Origin: Poecilobothrus nobilitatus
Lineage: Eukaryota > Arthropoda > Insecta > Diptera > Dolichopodidae
Assembly: GCA_947095535.1 (NCBI GenBank)
Contig: OX352774.1
Coordinates: 29,528,496-29,592,495, forward strand
DNA: 64,000 bases
Reading direction: 5' to 3'
Part shown: positions 60,000 to 64,000 of the stretch, one piece after another
Numbering within the stretch: the stretch's first letter is position 1
Layout of the letters: each line of letters starts with the position of its first letter
Notes under the pieces: generated by a model
What the model was told of the DNA's origin: nothing
Databases searched by the model: none
Seen by the model: only the letters and a program-made list of their open reading frames with translations
Made by a program: the position numbers and the translations under genes

Positions 60000-60540
60000 T
60001 AAGGGAGAGTTAAGGGGTAGATTGGAAATGAAACTATTAAAGTTCGTTTTAAAATTTTGCAATAGTTCCATACCCAATGGTAGAATAAGTTACCCAGTTT
60101 TAAATCATCTGGGGATTTCCACTGTGTAGAAATGAGCACTCTCTGGTGTTACGTTGGAATTGTTTGAGATGAGGCATAGTTGACTTAAGTTCAATTGAGG
60201 AAGTGTTCTTTACCTACAAGATATCTATAAAATAGAGAAATTTCTCCAATATTTCGACGAGTGTTAAGAATAGTGAATGATATTTACTCGACAGGAATGT
60301 CAATTAGGCGCAAGGCGCGATTTTGGATTTTTTCGAGATAACTCAAAGAAGTTTAGGATACGCCAGTCTAAATGTAAGTCGTGGTTAATCAGGCTGACCA
60401 TCATATTTCTCTTTAGACTGATTGCGGATTGAGGGTAGAGGAAAGTAAGTCATTGATAAAAATCAAAAAAAGAGTTGGAGATACGACAGAGGCTTGTGGC
60501 AGAGCACTTGAATTAAAGATACCGCTCTTCAACATTTCTA
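60000..60540 (-). mobile_element. Jockey-like LINE remnant with RT core motif
   Basis: On the minus strand, 60510-60430 reads LPQASVVSPTLFLIF then INDLL, the degraded RT motif GVPQGSVLSPTLFLLFINDLL. After deletions, short pieces follow: SLINHDLHLDW, then RRNIGEISLFYRYLVGKEHF near 60260-60200, then the HQRVLI..TQW region near 60110, all in the normal order of a jockey-like ORF2. Stops and frameshifts are frequent. It is noticeably less A+T-rich than its surroundings. Confidence 0.65.
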
Positions 60541-63500
60541 AACTTAACTTCAAACTAAGTAAATTTTTTCCTTTCTATGGGATGGTTACAATATTGTTCA
60601 CATATTTTTATAAAGATTTTATTTTAGAATATATTACACATTTTTAAATTGAAAAGTTATATTCAAAAAAAATTTTAAACTCCATTAAATTGTATAAAAT
60701 ATTTAGTTATTAATTTTCTTTTCTTTTCCTAAGATTTCCTTTTTTAAGATTCTCATTACTTTCATTTAAAGTCAAACGAACTTAATCCCATTAACAATAA
60801 ATTTTTATGATGAAATTTATAAGCAAAAAAAAAACTTTTAAAGTTTCTTTTAAGTGTAAAAGAATTAAAAAATGTTTCAATAAAAAAACAAAAACTTCGT
60901 CAGTTGTCATACAGTACAAAAATATAAAAAAAGAAAAAAAGTTAAAAGAAAAAGTAAATTAAAATCAAGCAATACAATATTTTTAATCTAAAATAATGAT
61001 TTTCATAAAAGAAAACTTTAGTACATTCGTATCTTATTTAAGTCCTTAAAAAATTTTCTTCAATTTTGTTTTTTTTTGTGTTCTATTGACTCATCATAAA
61101 TTGATGGCCAATAAAATTGAAGGAAATAAAAAAATGTCTTTATTTTTTCGTTGAATGTGAAATTTTCAAAACTATTTTAAATTTTATCATTTCAAACATA
61201 AAAATTACACTTATTGAAGGACGTTGTGGAAATTATTCTTCATTTATCACTTATGTATATGTATAATATGTTTATGGAAACTTATTATTTTTAAAGTTCC
61301 ACATATTTTTTGAAAAAACTTTGATATAATTATTATGTATATACTTACTTAGACTTATCTACGCTTACAGCTTGTTATAATACGCTCCCAATTAATAAAT
61401 AAGTTCAATTAGATGGAAAACTGATTCAGGATATCACAACGAAACTAAGTAAAATGGAGTCTTCAGCTACTTTCTACCTACCAATTTGCCTAAGCTATGG
61501 TTGGACACAAAATTGAGGATTTACAGTAATAAATAGTTATATTTATAATAATTGTATGTCGATTCAAGTAAATATGTTAATATATCTTTAGGTTAGTATG
61601 ATCAACTGAATTGTTTTTTTTTATTTTATTTGATAAAATAAGAAAAAATAAAAAACAGATTTAAGTATAAAAAAAACACATTTTTACCTCAACTTTCCTT
61701 ATTTTGCATTCAAATATTGTGACCTTTTCATATTTAGATTTTATTTATTATTTTCATATACATTTTTTTTAACTGTCTTTTTATTTAATACAAAAAACTG
61801 TCAAATGTATCCGCAAATCAAAAATTCCAAAAATATGTTAAATATTCGTTTAGATATTATTATTCTATTTTTTTTTTTTTTAATGTGTATGCAATTGTGT
61901 ATATTATGTATATGTTGTATATGGGAAAATTTTAATTAATAACCACGTATCAGTTTCCTTTAAAATAAATACCGTTAATATTTATAAAACAAACTCAATA
62001 AATCTGTAACGAGTAATAAGCATGGTAACCAATTTTCATGATCTGCTTTGATCTGATTGATCTACTTAAAACAAAAACAAAATGTATGGTATAACAAATA
62101 ATGGTATTTATATGGTGTTAAGATTTAAATTATATTAATTGAGAATAAATATAAAAACAGGGTCGTGTACTAAATTTGTAACAAATCATTTATCAGCTTT
62201 ATATCAACTTTATAATCCTAAATAAAGACATTTTAAAACTTGTATAATATATTAAAATGGAATGCATCCTATTTGATAACTATATTCATTGCGTTTTAGC
62301 CAAATCACATACACCATTCAAACAAAATTTCATTCATTCTATCTATACATCTATATGACTCTCAATGATCTTCTTTGAAATGGATGATCGAAAAAAATAG
62401 TAAGGAAGGGGTGGGAACTATTTTCACTTCTTTAGAAGATATGTAGCTTCTACTCATTTTCATTTATACAGTTTAGTTTTAGTTCCATAGAATTAAATAA
62501 AACAGACATAAAAATATAGTACGGCATATTAGAGCTTATTAAGTTAGCTTTCTACAAACACTATACTCTAGTGCGTTCCAGGTTAAATCTAAAAAAGCTT
62601 AAAATAAAATATTATTCAAAAAATATCACTCAAAGTCAGTTTAGCAACACTTTTTTTTAGTACAAATTATTCCTCTTTTCTTTTATTTGCATTTTCAGTA
62701 TTCAAACACTTCTCTACCTTAAAAAGTTTTTGCAGTTTTAGAGTTAAAACGTTCCATGTTCTGAAAAAATGAAGTATAATTCCATATCAACTAAAAAATT
62801 TTAACAGCATGTTGAGAGTATAAAAGCAGCAAATAATTGTTACTATATAAGTAAACTTACGCTACAAAATTTTTAATATTCTTAATACTTTTCAAAATAT
62901 CCAAAATAAAAAGATATAAGTAAGCCAAAGTTATATTTAATAGAAATATATATTTTAAATCAAATAAATAATATTTCAATATATAAATTAATAAAAAAGA
63001 ATACATAATCGTAATTGTAAAACGGCATCTTATTTGTGCTACTGCCTATTTATGCTCTGTAAGTACTGAGCACAGCTATATATAAACTAACTTAACTCAA
63101 AGATAAACTGATGGATAATAAGGTCCTTATTTCAGCGAGCGAAAAATTTAATTTACAATTCAAGAAAATGTTTACATGTACTTGCTACTATTTTTTTTTT
63201 TAAAGTTAAATGTATATCATGCTTAGGCGCTCTCACTAAAATGTAATACGTAAAATGTAATAATGGTATAGTAACAGAATAATTGAACAACTAGTTTAAA
63301 AGTTTATAAATGAAAAAAAAAAAAAGGAGAATTGTTTTCAGGAAACTAAACTATAACTTAAGTTACAAAATTATAAACACCATTTTTTTGTTTTGTTTTT
63401 TTTTTTTGTAAAAAAAATAACATAAAATATAGAGAGTGTTAGAAAAAGATAAGATTTTCTATTTATTTTTTTATAACCTAATTTTTATTACATATAAAAA

Positions 63501-63689
63501 AAAATGTGTATATTATTGCAAAACCAACTTTACCATTTACAATACATTAAACATTCATTGCAATATTATTTTACGAATATGTAAAATAAGACTATTTTTA
63601 TTTAAGGTATTTAAAACTTTGGTCCTTTCACTGATTTTTCTTATATAGTAAAAAGGAAAGTTCAATTCAATTAGTTTTTTATTGTTGTT
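60541..63689. other. Gene-free AT-rich stretch
   Basis: No recognisable genes or repeats. Slightly GC-richer spots at 61380-61510 and 62390-62460 have no open frame. The stretches 55039-56039, 57191-58055 and 59236-59999 are similarly empty. Confidence 0.5.
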
Positions 63690-63896
63690 ATTATTGATTA
63701 TAAATAGGTACCTCGATGAAATTTTGAGACCTTTTATATGGATATATATATAACAGGATATGGATATTTATTATTAATATTAATAATTTTATATAGTTGT
63801 ATTATTTATTTTGATATGATTTGTACGGGATTTGAAATTGAGACCATTCTGCAAAGCTGGCGACTGGCGACTTAAACACTGCTTTATTGGTCAGAA
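63690..63896 (-). mobile_element. SINE-like element related to family 2, minus strand
   Basis: The minus-strand head ctgaccaataaagcagtg matches the family 2 head. Box B (atttcaaatcccgta) is worn. A 12-base slip duplication (gtcgccagtcgccag) lies between the boxes. The 3' body differs from family 2 and contains ggtacctcgatgaaa when read on the plus strand. Confidence 0.45.
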
Positions 63897-64000
63897 TAAT
63901 TAGTTTTTTTTTTTTAATGTATCTTTCGTAGGCGAATAATTCAGTTGTATTTTAGTGAGGTATGGGTGTGTCAATTAATTTTGAAGTGGTATCTTTCGGA

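Noticed and set aside
1..64000. CRISPR array, bacterial operon, prophage or rRNA
   Set aside because: No regular short repeats with unique spacers, no prokaryotic gene arrangement and no rRNA-like sequence were seen.

Overview
The window is a very A+T-rich stretch of eukaryotic nuclear DNA. Long A and T homopolymers are everywhere, and there are no operons, no bacterial ribosome-binding sites and no dense coding. The repeat content fits an insect: tRNA-derived SINEs, jockey/CR1-type LINE remnants, a Penelope-like retroelement, a pogo-type MITE, and elements built like the DINE-1/Helentron elements of flies with GGAC microsatellites. A dipteran is my best guess, but no conserved host gene is present to fix the taxon.

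Only two convincing protein-coding genes are visible, both on the minus strand, both without introns in the coding part and neither recognisable. At 44767-54114 lies a 3115-codon open reading frame for a huge Asn/Lys/Ser-rich, mostly disordered protein. It carries several internal repeat blocks, including five units headed by R-[LF]-R-[AG]-G, Cys clusters, a proline run, a prion-like Gln/Asn block and an aromatic/Cys-rich C-terminus. At 27679-28203 lies a 174-codon Asn/Gly-rich orphan. Each has a good insect start context (AAAATGG) and an AATAAA signal a short way downstream. Nothing ties the two together functionally beyond composition and a loose motif resemblance.

Layout: 1-27500 is gene-poor and holds a foldback element (760-1576), a SINE with a tRNA-like head (3847-4258), a pogo-like MITE (8666-9125), two copies of a SINE with conserved hairpins (9515, 18701), a LINE tail (12992-13493), an inverted-repeat MITE (21464-21845), a decayed Penelope-like element with an RT YIDD box and GIY-YIG domain (23700-24870), and another inverted-repeat element (26063-26658). 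From 28845 to 33420 is the densest repeat cluster: a DINE-like element, a 278-bp tandem duplication of a LINE tail, a CR1-like LINE copy interrupted by a SINE with a perfect 14-bp target-site duplication, and a larger DINE-like element containing six 142-bp units. From 33420 to 44630 is mostly empty AT-rich DNA with a few MITE and LINE fragments. The giant gene follows, then 54115-64000 holds SINEs of a second family, a palindromic MITE, and LINE fragments including an RT core remnant.

The mobile elements are mostly dead. The SINEs would have depended on LINE machinery in trans, and the small MITEs on transposases not present here. The most unusual item is the giant intronless repeat-rich ORF; its biology cannot be read from sequence alone.
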